This document shows positions 12,424 through 24,330 of a stretch of DNA of 64,000 nucleotides, one piece after another. The first letter of the stretch is position 1, and each line of letters opens with the position of its first letter. The stretch is from Trichuris trichiura. Lineage: Eukaryota; Nematoda; Enoplea; Trichinellida; Trichuridae. Under the pieces are notes generated by a model. That model made no database searches. It saw nothing but the letters and a program-made list of their open reading frames with translations, and was not told the DNA's origin. Position numbers and translations under genes: made by a program. Location of the stretch: contig JBAJFE010000026.1 of the NCBI GenBank assembly GCA_037903355.1, positions 1,426,001 to 1,490,000 on the forward strand, given 5' to 3'.

Positions 12424-14078
12424 TGTTTGCAGGAAGAAAACCAGTAACAATCTCTGCTAAGACAAACCGAAGAACAATAAGCAATACAGTTAATTGATTA
12501 CGTATATCAATGATGCGCAGGTTAGCAAACACGTTTTGCGCTTCTTCTGTTATATCGTCTACATTCCGAAAAGTTTGCATAACAATTCTACAAAGCGCCT
12601 GTCTTGCCGCTCTTTCAAGCCCTATACACTTACGCGTCTGCCGAAGAACAGCAGGAAAACCAGCAAAAGCGTTCCAACTAAATTACTACAAACGATGCGG
12701 CACTGAAATCTGAGCAGAAATTTAATGCAATAAAGATTACACTGCGCTGCGCTGCACAAACTTAATTTTGTTCTTTGCAAGCATATCCAGTATTGCGAAC
12801 ACTGACTGCGCAAAAAGTTCACCCAAAAGGCTGCGACCATTAAAATGCCTAAGTTAACTGATAACCCTAATGGAATTCATCTAGCTCGAAGTATTAAAGC
12901 TCAAAGAAAAATAGTTCTTCCAATGGACGCCTACCGCTGCTGCATTAAACGAAACACTCCGGGATGCCGGGACAGTACGCCCAACCGGATTTTCGTTGCC
13001 GCACACTGTCAGACCGCGGAAAAGTCAAACATGCCGCACGGGCGGCAAGAAGCTTGCAATTCCATTTGCCAGAACCAGTTTTTATTTGCTCAATTTGAAA
13101 ATCTAACTTGTCGCTCTACTAACCCTTTCAACATAGCACCTACTTACCATTAACGCGTCATACAGTATGGTAAGCCTGTTGGTTGGTGAAAAGTAAGGAC
13201 AAAGAAATGGAGACGAAGCTTTCGGAACCCTTGGGCCTCGTTGTCAGCGCAAAGAGGACTCAGAAGCTTACCGTATTGCGCGATATGCTAATGAAAACCT
13301 GCAAGCCGCCTATGGGACAACGTATTTTCAAGTACCTACTTACTATTCAGCGGTTCGAAAGAACTGAACAACTTTTGGCGCGGAAGCATTTCGACGCGAA
13401 CCAGCTGATTTCAAGCAACCTGGTTCCAGTGCACATTTGTGACGAAACATCCGCTCACTGGCTTTGTAATTCAGCAAATTTTGTAACGTGTCGCCGTACT
13501 CCCATGAAGCTTTCTTTTTAAATAGAAAACCGCCGGTGAATTTGACGCGCCTAAGTTTGACCTTGCGGTTATGTGTATTACAAACAGGCAGGAAAGCTAG
13601 CTGATGCTCAGAGAAGTGAGTCGAGTCCTTCGAGCCAAAACGATCCCGAGTTAAAAGGGTTTAGCTAAAAAAAAAAACAAACACTCGCAGTCGCCCGAAA
13701 TGGCCCTGTTAATGTAAACAAAAAATGGCTATTAACACGCAAAAAAATTAAGTTGAAAAGATGCCTCCCGCAAATGAAAAAACCTCCTGAAAAATTCAAA
13801 CATGGTAAGCTGCCAAAGCTGGCAGTTTTCGAAATAACCGTGACGGTTTTCCGTCCTTCGGAAAGCGCCCGAGCGAGGGCGGATTCCTTTGCAAACACGG
13901 TTACGGAAGAAATACGTTGACGAATAATAATGTTTCGGCGAACGGTAGCAACCTGCTAATCAACTTCCTATAAATAAATATCAGTTTTTTCCGCAGAGTT
14001 GCTCTATTTGAATCAAAAGACAAAAATGTTGAGCATGAAAATCAAGTATACGTTCGCGACAGTTGCGCAACTCTAACA
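12424..14078. other. Intergenic region between the divergent FAM187-like gene and heme lyase
   Basis: Two successive plus-strand open frames (12845-13153 and 13183-13521, about 100 codons each) have fairly ordinary composition but no domain I recognise and no clear splice junction joining them. I do not call them genes. The region should contain the promoters of both flanking genes. Confidence 0.4.
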
Positions 14079-15140
14079 ATGGGTAATGCGGTGTCAAGCG
14101 TTGAGACGACAAAGAAGGACAAAAGCCTTTCTGGATGTCCTTTGGACGACACTATGTCGCAGTGTCCCATTGATACTGAAGCAAATTTCAATGAGTATTG
14201 CCCAGCAAACATGGTAGGTCATATACGACGCAAAAAGATCTACTGTTCGTACATGATGTTCTGTTTCAACTGTTCGGGCAGTTTATTAAACATGCGATGG
14301 TTGCTTAACGGGTTTAAGCGGAAAGGTGCAAATGATATGTAAGACCTGTTTGAACAAAATACTCCAAAGTTTTCCATGTTTCCGTATTGATTGTTAAAAT
14401 TTACCAGCAGATGCCTGTAGCCGACCAAACTCCCGCGCCTGATCAACCCTTTCCGCTGTCGACCGAAAGGGAGCTTTCTTCAATTCCAAAAGCAGGAACG
14501 AATGAAAAATGGTCATATCCCTCTCAGCAAATGTTTTGGAATGCCATGCTACGCAAAGGTAGAGAACTAAGTAGCGCTACAGCGAATGCTTACTTTTTCC
14601 CGCGCGTCATTGAAAGGATGGCGATGGAAGCAATCGGACATAACCCAACAGGACATGAAGCACATAATTCGAATTCACAATAGCAACAATGAGCAAGCTT
14701 GGCGCGAAATACTGCGATGGGAAGCTTTACACGCTACGTAATGCTATGCACAGAAACGGCTATTTTATGTCGCTTTTTTGTTTTCATTTTGCAGGGAATG
14801 CGATTGCCCAAAGTTGAAGAGTTTCCGCGGCGACGCTCAAAAATATACTCCCCGTGCCCGTTTACGGCATTTGCTCGGTTACGAATTGCCTTTCGATCGC
14901 CACGATTGGATTGTCGACCGCTGCGGAAAGGAGGTACATTATGTAATTGATTACTACGACGGGGGCAAAGTGGATCCCGTCACTGGTCAGTTTACCTTAC
15001 TGGACGTTCGTCCCGCAATGAATTCGCTGCAAAATATCTGGGATCGAATAGTTGTCACTTACATTCGTTTCAAGTACGAAACCCTTGGCTTTGAACCTCC
15101 ACGACTTTTGTCGCAAGGTGCTACAGAAGGGCGCTTGTGA
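14079..15140 (+). CDS. HCCS: Cytochrome c heme lyase (holocytochrome c synthase)
   Basis: Four exons, 14079-14213, 14408-14558, 14617-14737 and 14795-15140, join in phase to 250 residues, close to the usual 250-270. The enzyme attaches heme covalently to the CXXCH motif of apocytochrome c (and c1) in the mitochondrial intermembrane space. Three N-terminal Cys-Pro heme-regulatory-type motifs (Cys20, Cys29, Cys41) are visible. They are followed by the family hallmarks [66 protein letters not shown] and YVIDYYDGG. The His in IIRIHN falls in the segment carrying the heme-ligating His of the human enzyme. The gene is complete; introns are 194, 58 and 57 bp. Confidence 0.95.
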
Positions 15141-17449
15141 TTTTCAAGTTCGTTGGAAATTCAAGTACAATCTTTGTTCACATTGACTTTGACGAAAGCG
15201 CAACAGCGGAAGACGTTTTCCCACTTTTCCGTTCATTTCTAAAGCGTAATTTGCGCGCACTGCTGGGAGTGCTTTCTTTATTAACGGAACAATGCAACTT
15301 GACCTAGAAGCAATTGGTCCTATTGCCATAGCTGTGTTCACGTGTACAGTTTGCTTGGTGTAAATCCAGCATACGTAGTGCATAGAAGCTATGTGCATTA
15401 ACTATACAGACAGCATGTACGTACGCAGTACGTGCTACTTAAACGTAAACGGTTTTCTGTTCTCCAAAGTTTATACAACATACGGGTAATATAGAGGTTG
15501 TATATGACATACATTCAAGATATTCATTGAATTTGCGGCATACTTTGGCTATAAACACAATACCTGCTATGGCCACGGTTTTTTTGGTACGCATGTAGTA
15601 CGTATGCTGTATGTACTTGCGTATGAGGAATAGTTCTATAATATATAACATCGACGTGGTGCACATTGCTTAAAAACAGGACATCTGCAGCATAATTGGC
15701 TATATATGGTATGGGTGTATAAATTGGTTTTAAATAAGATATTTGCGATATCGCAGATTTCCAGGCACACCCGTAGTATCTGTAACACACATTGTTGCAC
15801 GAAGCAAATATTTACGGCGCCTATAGCATACACGCGGTATACATTGCTTATGAGGAAGATATTCGTAATATCTAGTGTCTGTATTGTAAACATGCAGTAG
15901 ACCATATCCATACCACATACGCGTAAATATGTCCTGTGGGCAAATACATATCATAGATAGTGCATGTGTGGCCGTAGACCCTTGTACATCACAAATATCC
16001 TGCTTATAAGCAATGTATACTGTGTTTATGCCATACATGAACCAAATATTTCCTACTATGCAAATATATACAACACGGATATTGCATCTATGCCATAGAG
16101 AACAATTATGTCGTAGATACCCTATTTATAAGCGCCGTGTACCACTTAGAAAGCCATATACGCTGTAAATATTCCTAATACGCAACCGACAGAGCACTAT
16201 GTGGCCTGAAGCGTACGAATCAAAGCGATTTGGTTTTCTACAGACCATTGCTCTGAATCGTTCTGAACTTTTCAGGAAAAGGACATCTATGGTCACCCAT
16301 TTTTAACGGTACAGCCAATCAATTTCAGAAAAAATTTTCCTGGTCAGCTTAGCGAAAACAAAAATATCAAAAACTTATCTACTGAGAAAACGTGGAATAA
16401 TGCATGAGCTTCCGATTGAACCACATCTCACGAAAATGCATGCATTCAGTTGCGCAATAAAGGCTATGGATTCAAGCGTTACCTGCTTATCACTAAAGAG
16501 ACAGTAAGGAGGTGTACCTGTTACCGCTTATGATTACTGTACTTTAATTTTGCGAATATAGCTTCAGCTAACTCAGCTTCAGTAAAACCGGCTACCGGCT
16601 GTGCTTTTAAAAAAATTACTTATAAATGTTCCAACAATATGACTTAAAAATTACAAAATTGGTGCCTCCTCACCGTTATACTGTAGCTGGTTGATCACCC
16701 TAGTCTGCCCTGATGTAAGGCTAAGCCTAAATGTAAGGCATATTGGATTTGGTTTACCACTAAGTAGGCGCAAAATAAAATAACGTCTTTTTCTATCCAG
16801 TATGGACAAAATAGAATGGCTGAATACTTGCTAGAAAGGAACCTGCATTCTTCATAGATACCTTTGAAGTCGGCCAAACTGGAAAAACGAGTTCGCTTAC
16901 GAGCGATTCTAAAATGAACTGTTAAAATTACTATTCGGGAATATTTTTTTTTAAATAAATGATCTACCTATCTGCGCAATTGTAAGCGCGCATAGAAAAC
17001 GTTTCCCGCCCCAACGCAATACTCGCAAAAACAAAATGAAAACAATTTGCATAACGTGCTCAAGTTGCGGTTAATGAGTGGACATCGTAACATGCAGCGA
17101 GAACGCATCCTCGCTCAAATTGTTGATGCGCAAATGGGTTTCGCGCGCCGCCTACCGAACGTACGCTACAAACTCGAAGACGCTGAAAACGCCGCGTAAG
17201 CAAACAGAAGCAATACAGCCCGTTTCCTAATTGAATTCGTAATTTCGTAATTTTCAGCTTAAAAAGGCAATGCATTGATGCATTTAAACGATTGCAACTT
17301 TCGGCTTCGCGCCGAACTGATCAATTATTTTGATTGGAACGAACTACCATTCGCTAATATGGCAAAAGCTCACTGCATTCGCGAGGAAAGGGAGCACAAT
17401 TCGGTCACGTTCAACTTCGCGCCGCGCATATGATCGTCGAAGCCAACTT
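15141..17449. other. Intergenic region containing a satellite-like block
   Basis: No gene is supported. The first 1 kb is dominated by the diverged repeat at 15377-16190. Several open frames there, rich in Ile/Tyr/Cys/Thr on both strands, are products of the repeat rather than genes. The remainder is AT-rich without recognisable content. Confidence 0.5.
15377..16190. repeat. Diverged tandem/satellite-like repeat, period about 60 bp
   Basis: The block is saturated with variants of GTATACATTGCTTA, GGAAGATATTCGTAATATC and GCATACGCG-like words. Related units begin near 15657 (GTGCACATTGCTTA), near 15787 and at 15837 (GTATACATTGCTTA). An opposite-orientation copy (ATAAGCAATGTATAC) lies near 16008. 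Spacing of about 50-70 bp suggests an old, degenerate satellite with some inverted units. It has no coding sense despite many open frames. Confidence 0.55.
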
Positions 17450-18436
17450 ATGGCCAACAGTCACAACGAAAGTGATTTAACTTCGGCTACAAATGTGCTT
17501 GTATCCTTAAGACCAGTGCAATATTTTGACGTTACTATTGGAATAGTGATCAGCCTTGCCAGTGCAACAAGTATTGTAGCCATTTTTAGAGATACAACGT
17601 TACGAAGAAAGAATGCCTACATACTGGCTGGTGTTCTCTGCTTTGGCTATTTTGTGCACAGCGTTGGAATCGCTGCTAAAGGAATGTTCGCCTTAGCTTA
17701 CGACAGCATGCGCGATGGAACTATGCAGACAATGCAGGAATGCGCAAATGAATGGGCCGTGCTCGTTACCGGCGCTGAAATTATTATTGACGTCTCTTTT
17801 TTAATTGCTGTCGATAGATGTCTTGCCGTTTTCTTACCAATGTTCTATCGTCGTCGAAAGAATTGCTGGTGGCCGGCTGGTCAACTATTCATTGTATTCA
17901 TTCATTTAGTGTCAGCGATCCTAAGGGAACTAGCCTACACGTCCGATCAACCTATACCTTTATGCATAATACTTACAGGCATGGATATACATGCCTTCAT
18001 TGGAATGATGATTGAATTCAATTGCATAGTAGCGTTAACCATTGTCTTGTATGTAGTTGTAATTGCCTGGGCGAGGCATAGCATAAAGAAAGCTGCAATG
18101 TATGAAGGCAACGCAGCTCTCCAAAGAAAGCGTTTGAATTGGAAGCTCATAGTAACAATGGCGTTGAATATGACTGTCTACTCGATGACTATGTTCATTG
18201 GAAACGTTTGTTTTACAACTGCTGCGTTTGTTGAGACAGAATCGGCTGTCACTCTGCTGCTCATACTGGGGGAAGTGGACCACTTAAGCGGATTTTTTGG
18301 CCTATGCGTCCTGTTCTGTAGAATGGGAGAATTCCGCGCGGCCGTATTTCGTTTGTTTAATCGAAAAGTTGGATCTATACATCCAAGCGAAGGTTACAGA
18401 ACTGACCAGTCAAGCAACAAGACAGGGATCGCTTGA
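17450..18436 (+). CDS. SRSX-like seven-transmembrane chemoreceptor, copy 2
   Basis: An intronless gene of 328 residues from ATG 17450 (MANSHNESDLTS, with sequon NES). The longer upstream open frame starts only with TTG and is Arg/Ser-rich, so I exclude it. Seven hydrophobic segments are present. TM3 ends IAVDRCLAVFLPMFYRRR, and TM5 starts at MMIEFNCIVALTIVLYVVV, followed by WARHSIKKAA. TM7 ends LCVLFCRMGEFRAAVFRLF. It is closer to copy 3 than to copy 1: both share the RRKNAY loop after TM1, AEIIIDVSF, NWKLIVT/KWKLIVT in loop 3, and VDHLSG before TM7. Role inferred as chemosensory or peptide reception. Confidence 0.82.
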   Translation: MANSHNESDLTSATNVLVSLRPVQYFDVTIGIVISLASATSIVAIFRDTTLRRKNAYILAGVLCFGYFVHSVGIAAKGMFALAYDSMRDGTMQTMQECANEWAVLVTGAEIIIDVSFLIAVDRCLAVFLPMFYRRRKNCWWPAGQLFIVFIHLVSAILRELAYTSDQPIPLCIILTGMDIHAFIGMMIEFNCIVALTIVLYVVVIAWARHSIKKAAMYEGNAALQRKRLNWKLIVTMALNMTVYSMTMFIGNVCFTTAAFVETESAVTLLLILGEVDHLSGFFGLCVLFCRMGEFRAAVFRLFNRKVGSIHPSEGYRTDQSSNKTGIA

Positions 18437-21400
18437 AAGGATACAAGCTAACAGAAAGGGACAACGATTTGCCGAAGCTGCCTGCTTGAATGAACGATAG
18501 TTACAGAGCACTCTAATAGGGGAAATGTGCACCTGCCTTTGAAGTTTACTCGAATTCAGCTGGTAAGACAATAGTAACTATGGATTCAACGCTTTTTAAA
18601 TATCCTTGATGGGAGTCCCTCACAGCGAGCAAGCGGATCAGAATGTCTGGATGACAGAGACGCGTTTAAAATTTCAGAACAACTCAACGCGACTCCACTG
18701 GCGGAAATGCTGCTTCAAAATGTCAAACGGGAATGTCAATAATTGCCTAAAAAACCCCTTTTGTTACTTCATTTTATGCGGATAAATAATCTCCTCGCGC
18801 TTCGTATATTTCTCGTCTCAATTTTCAGCTCGCGATATGTATTATAAATAATGCCTATTAAAGCTGCAAGTTTTCCTAAAGGACGTACAACGTGTTGTAC
18901 ATTCGTTCAGGGAGATATTTCGATTATTTAACGATAACTTTGCGACCTTCGGTAGTACAGCCGTCAGCTGACTGACCGCGGGCAAAAGATGAACCTGAAA
19001 TCGACCTTCCCCAATTTGACGTTAGACGAATGGGCTGTTTGGACTTAAAAAGCGGGAAAGTAATGCACCCATTCTGGAACAGACAAAACTGGCGTCACAG
19101 CTTTGGACTACAGATGAGTACAGCGACGAACTCAAAAGGACGCACACGCTCAATAAGTTCGCTGGTGCACTATTAATCCATTAAATAATTTTTATGCTCA
19201 ACAAGGCGTTCGGAAACCCCGCTTGTCATTTAATTATCTTAATTGCAGCACACTTGACGAGAAAAAAAAAATCGATACTGCAAAGATAAACAATGCAAAT
19301 AAAAACGTCAATACTAATAGGATAAACTATTTTCTAATTTGAAAAGCGGACGTACCTGAAAATAAGCTTACGGTAAATTTAAAAAAACAAAATAGAACGC
19401 GGGACACTTGCACATACCGTGCTGCTTTGAAAATTTTCAAGCGAAAATCACGTTCCCCATTAATAAGAGCTGAACACCTTAGCAGCCCAACCTCTTTTAG
19501 ACCGGCAAAAATTTTAGCTATGAAACTATTCCTTACTGAATTCACCGAGGGGCAAAAATTACCAAAATGTCAAACGTTAAAAATGCTGAATAAACATTTT
19601 TTTATCAGATGCATTCGCGATAAAAGTAACCTGAATGCCCAGAGTTTTAAAGCCTTCTATAATAAGCCCGAAAACAAACGTTGAGGATAAGTATGAAAGC
19701 CGGATTTACTAATAACGTTACATTAAACTGAAGAATGTTCACTGGAAAGAGTGGACATCTCAGACTGAACTACACAGACATGCTAACACGTTTGCCTGGC
19801 AGGTTATAACGGGCTAGGGTCAAAATCCCGAAAAGATTGAAAATACACTGCAAAGTGTGTTCCTGCGGCTGGAATGTTTTAGATAAGGAATGTATTTGAA
19901 GAGAGGCGTTATTACACTGGTCTTGTTTTCTAGATCACCCACTTCGAACAAGAAGAGTATAGTAGCGCTTCAACTCAAACAGATTCCTTATATAGAAGAT
20001 GCCAATGCACAACTAACATAAGGATAAATTTTGCAGTATATTCTGGATTTTCGAGATTTTGACCACCACTGGTTACAAGAACATTCAGTGACTTTAATTT
20101 GTTACTATATTTTTTGCTAATGGCAAGCCTGAAGATGGAATCTTCCCTAGCAAGTACTTGAACTTGACGTTAGGTAAAACTAATTAACTCTCTTGGGTAC
20201 GCCGCAAACTAATACCTCGCCTAGAAGATAGGATTTCTGGTAAGGGATATAGACGTCATTAAGCGGACAAAGCAGAATGAAAATGTCTCGCCTTCCTCAA
20301 CAACTCACGACCATCGGTGAGGTAAAACCCTTACCTTTAACACTGTTCAGAACTTCTTACATTCTGTTCAGTTGTCAAACCTAATGCAACACCACAATGC
20401 TAAAGAGAACGAAAGACTCGCTTGATACGATCATGATCAGCGAACAAAGCGCCTTAAGCCGTCAATTGAAAAATAACAAATAACTTATATAACGCAAGTT
20501 ACTCAAAACATGTGGCAGAAGTTCAATGTCAAACAATCTGAGTTTTCAAAATATAGCTTTTCGAACCTGCATACTTTCTTCAAGTACGGTAGGAGCGTTT
20601 TCCGTTGAACTCTCTTTCCGTTCCCATCCGAAGCGTCAAAAGGGCGTATAAAAAGTTTTGACAATACCTGAACGCTTTTTTATGAGAATCCAGCGTAAAT
20701 AAATGTAAACACAATTTTAAAAAATAATAAAGAGTTGTTTATGCCGAGACCTGGTCAGAAAAGTAAATTTGCAAACCAGGCCTTTCCGGCCTCTGCCTGG
20801 ACTCGTTTTCAGTGATAAAACAGAAGAATACGTCAAAGTCAACGCTGCTACTGTTGAACTAATCAGTTTACAGTAGGTCTAACCTATCTATATTTTTGCA
20901 GCTTTTAAATCACCCGTCATCACCCGCAACAGCGAACTCACCTACGTTGAATAGACCTTCTTGGAACATGGGTTTTTTGGCAATGAGAAGTCATGTTTTA
21001 TATAATATTTTGTTCCATGCTTGAATAGTCATTTCCTTGGTATCATCCCGCCACTAATGACGTTTTTCATAAAACAGAAGAACTAATCCAAAAAACGTTA
21101 ATTGTAAAATCAGTTAGGGGTTTACCACACTTCGCTAACGTCTCAACCCTCAATCATGATTGTATATTGAAATATGTAGAGTACAGAAAAGCTTCGCGTA
21201 GTACGCAGGCAATATTCTCTCCATAAAATTCTTATTTGAAGAATATTGAAGCAATAGGTTGTTTCAACAGGCATTTACCTCGAGCATACAGAGGCTAATG
21301 CTTTCAAGATGACGGCTGCAAAAGCCTTACGAAATACTTAGTATTCTTCCGACCAGAGTTACCATTGTGGCACCACAAAACCGTCCTCCCATTGTTAGTT

Positions 21401-23313
21401 GGCCCGCTGAAGCTTCACTAAAAAGAAAAGGCCTTTTTCATTCCATCATCCAATAACGGTAGAGATAGAACGAGACATTACTGAAAATTTTGTTAAGATA
21501 AGTTTGCTTCAACGGAATAAAATTTCCCCTTCAATAGTAAGGCGCGGGCCTGCTTTACTATTCATATTAGAATTCAATAATTGAAAGAATTTGATGTGAA
21601 ACAATGCAAAAGCTATCAATATGAATAAAATATTAATACAACAGCGCTATAGCAAGCTAATGGCATACTGTAACTTTCAAATATCAGTTTCTCTACCTCA
21701 TACTTTCAGTGCTTCATCATGACGCATACGCAGTACGAATTATCCTTCTGCTCAGCCAGGAGAACCGACATCACAAAATTTACCTCTTCACAAAATAAGT
21801 TGCTCAGTTCCACTTAAAATTTAGATTACCCATAACCAGGAAAGATTCAAATGCGCTTATATAAATGGATCCGATCATATTTTATCACATACCAACTATG
21901 TTTACATCTTAATCACATATCGAACGATTCTATTGGATAAAAGCATAAGCGTTAGCGCCAACCGCTTCAGGCAAATTCATGAACACTTATTTCAGTTTCC
22001 GTTGCATGCAGCCAATTCAATCTTTACGCATGGTGCCTCAGAGGCCCGAAAGAGCCAAAAAAGAAATTATCTCTTAAAAATTATGGCTATTGATGGCCAG
22101 ACCACAAGCAATTTGCCGCTTCGATTAACATTGGCAGGTAAACACAGCAACACGTTCAGCGTAAGGCGCGCAACGCCAGAATTCCGCGACAGTCGAAGGA
22201 TGTGATTCAATAATGCTAATCAAAAAGCATGCAATCCTACACGACACCCATCGGGACAACGGCAGCTCCCGCTTCCCATTGCTCAAATATCGCTGACAGC
22301 AATTAAAAGAATACGTCAAGCACTGCATGGTAAAATATTGGCTGCAAGACGGAATATGTCATGTTGAATTCCATTCGCGCAAAGAAAAAACGGTGATTCT
22401 TAAAAATCAATAGAATACGGTGAAAGCAAAACCTTATTTATGGACAATGGGACACGTTTTGCATGGACGATTGGCTTTCAATAGGAAAAGAGTCGCATAG
22501 GCGGGCAACGTTCTAATAAACCTACATATATAGATTAAGAAAGATCGACGCAAAAGCGACGCCGCCGTATTACTATTAATATTAATGCGTCCACGCCTGC
22601 TTTATTGAAGGCCCATTGCAAAAATTAATTGCTGACAACAAGATAGGGTCAGTGCCAACTTCCGGCTTAAAAAACTCGTTTCTATTGCTCGCGCAAAGTT
22701 CATCGATTCGGCATCGTAGGAAAAAATTGCCTATCACTGGCCGCGTAGGTAAGGCGCGCGCGAAAGTTCAACACTACAGTATTCTGCACAGGTGAAAAGC
22801 AATTCGTCCGAGTCAACGATTTGATCTCCCAATACAAATAGTCAACTGACACCGAACAAGGATCTCATACTTTTCAAAGCCATCTCCAACCTTCTACCGG
22901 ACCGAGCGACAAAGTCAACAACGTCGAGGAAACTGGCGAAGACATTGACAATAGGTGAGTCGCTATCAAATAAGAAATGAGCGGATTAGAGCTAAGCGAA
23001 TCATTACGTTGATCAGTGAAGCATAGGCAAGTTCAATAGGGATGATCAGAGAAAAACAGTACCCTCTGTTCCACGTCAAAAGATCAAAGTGGCGCTGAGC
23101 ATATTATCAAAGGCTATTCACTGCCGTATGGTCCCAATATGACCTTGTCTAAAATTCTGGCCTATCGGAAGAATGTATTAACATGACTACAATCTTGCGG
23201 TATGTATTAGCAATGCGTAATCTGACGATTTTCAATTGCCGGTCTGCGGTTAAGTGACAAAGTAAACAAACGGTTCCTCTTTTAGAAGTCCGTTGGCTTA
23301 AGAACAATTGAAA
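18437..23313. other. Gene-poor region between GPCR copies 2 and 3
   Basis: About 4.9 kb with no supportable gene. The longest open frames (90 codons at 21933-22205, 85 at 19427-19684) lack domain signatures and splice context. I found no tRNA-like or extended repeat signal by eye. It may hold GPCR regulatory sequence or decayed genes. Confidence 0.45.
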
Positions 23314-24330
23314 ATGAAGGCGGAAATAGAAAATTGCACCTTCGACAACGAAACGCGAGAACATGTGGTCATGGTGTTGCGATCAATGGGCGTAATAAAT
23401 CGGATCGACATATTTTTGGGCATATTCGTCTCCATTCTAAGCAGCATAAGCACGTCGGCAATTATGATCGACAAAAATCTACGTCGCAAGAACGCCTACC
23501 TCCTAACAGCATTTCTATGCGTCGGATATTTCATTCATGGCATTGGTATCATTATCAGAGCAGCTCTGGCAATGCATCAAAGCTATTACCACATTGACAA
23601 ACCGCAAACGCAACTCGATTGCTTTTATCAATGGATTTGCGCTGTTCTCGGAGCTGAAATTATCATCGATGTTTCATTTCTGACAGCAGCCGACAGGTGC
23701 ATTGCCGTATTTAATCCTGTTATGTATCGCAAACAGTCAAAATGGTGGTGGATAGGAAGTCAACTGCTAATAGTATCCGTTCACATAATCTTTGCGACGG
23801 TAAGGCACGCGACAAGCACATCCCAAGAGTGCATTCCCTTATGCGTCCTTTTAACTGCCGTTGAACTGCACGTTGCAGTCGCTATGATGATCGAATTCAA
23901 CATCATCGTGACAGCAACGTTACTCATTTACATATTCTTGATAGTCTGGGCAAAATGGAGTATACGAAAAGTGGCAAGCCAAGGCGGAAACGCCGCCGCC
24001 AAAAGAAAACAGCTGAAATGGAAATTGATCGTCACATTCGCCTTAAATGTCGTTGTCTACACGCTTACAATGTTTACGGGCAATACGGCCATCACGACGG
24101 CGGGAATGATTGAAGATTACGAGTTGGCAATGTTGCTGCTCAAAATTGGCACGGTGGATCACCTCAGCGGGCTTGCCAGCCTTTGCGTATTGTTTTTTAG
24201 AATTCGCGAGTTTCGCCACGCCGTACTTGCGCTGCTACGATTAAGGGAAGCGGCTACGATAACGACGAGTTCGTCAAGACTTGAACAAACGGTCACCTCA
24301 ACGAAAATCACCGCGAAAGAGAAACAGTAG
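23314..24330 (+). CDS. SRSX-like seven-transmembrane chemoreceptor, copy 3
   Basis: An intronless gene of 338 residues from ATG 23314 (MKAEIENCTFDNETRE, with sequons NCT and NET). TM3 ends TAADRCIAVFNPVMYRKQ, and TM5 begins MMIEFNIIVTATLLIYIFL, followed by WAKWSIRKV. Intracellular loop 3 contains NAAAKRKQLKWKL, with the same NAA..KRK.LxWKLIVT pattern as copy 2. TM7 ends LCVLFFRIREFRHAVLALL, and the C-tail is Ser/Thr-rich. The shared motifs and intronless structure suggest local duplication of copies 2 and 3, with copy 1 a more distant relative. Ligand unknown. Confidence 0.82.
   Translation: MKAEIENCTFDNETREHVVMVLRSMGVINRIDIFLGIFVSILSSISTSAIMIDKNLRRKNAYLLTAFLCVGYFIHGIGIIIRAALAMHQSYYHIDKPQTQLDCFYQWICAVLGAEIIIDVSFLTAADRCIAVFNPVMYRKQSKWWWIGSQLLIVSVHIIFATVRHATSTSQECIPLCVLLTAVELHVAVAMMIEFNIIVTATLLIYIFLIVWAKWSIRKVASQGGNAAAKRKQLKWKLIVTFALNVVVYTLTMFTGNTAITTAGMIEDYELAMLLLKIGTVDHLSGLASLCVLFFRIREFRHAVLALLRLREAATITTSSSRLEQTVTSTKITAKEKQ

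Noticed and set aside
12845..13521. Two consecutive plus-strand open frames of about 100 codons
   Set aside because: No domain, no splice junction joining them, and composition not distinct from random frames nearby.
15524..16038. Overlapping open frames of 64-102 codons on both strands
   Set aside because: They are generated by the satellite's period and base composition.
17330..17449. N-terminal extension of GPCR copy 2
   Set aside because: It opens with TTG and is Arg/Ser-rich; ATG 17450 gives a normal GPCR N-terminus.
21933..22205. 90-codon open frame in the gene-poor region
   Set aside because: No recognisable motif, no initiation or splice context.
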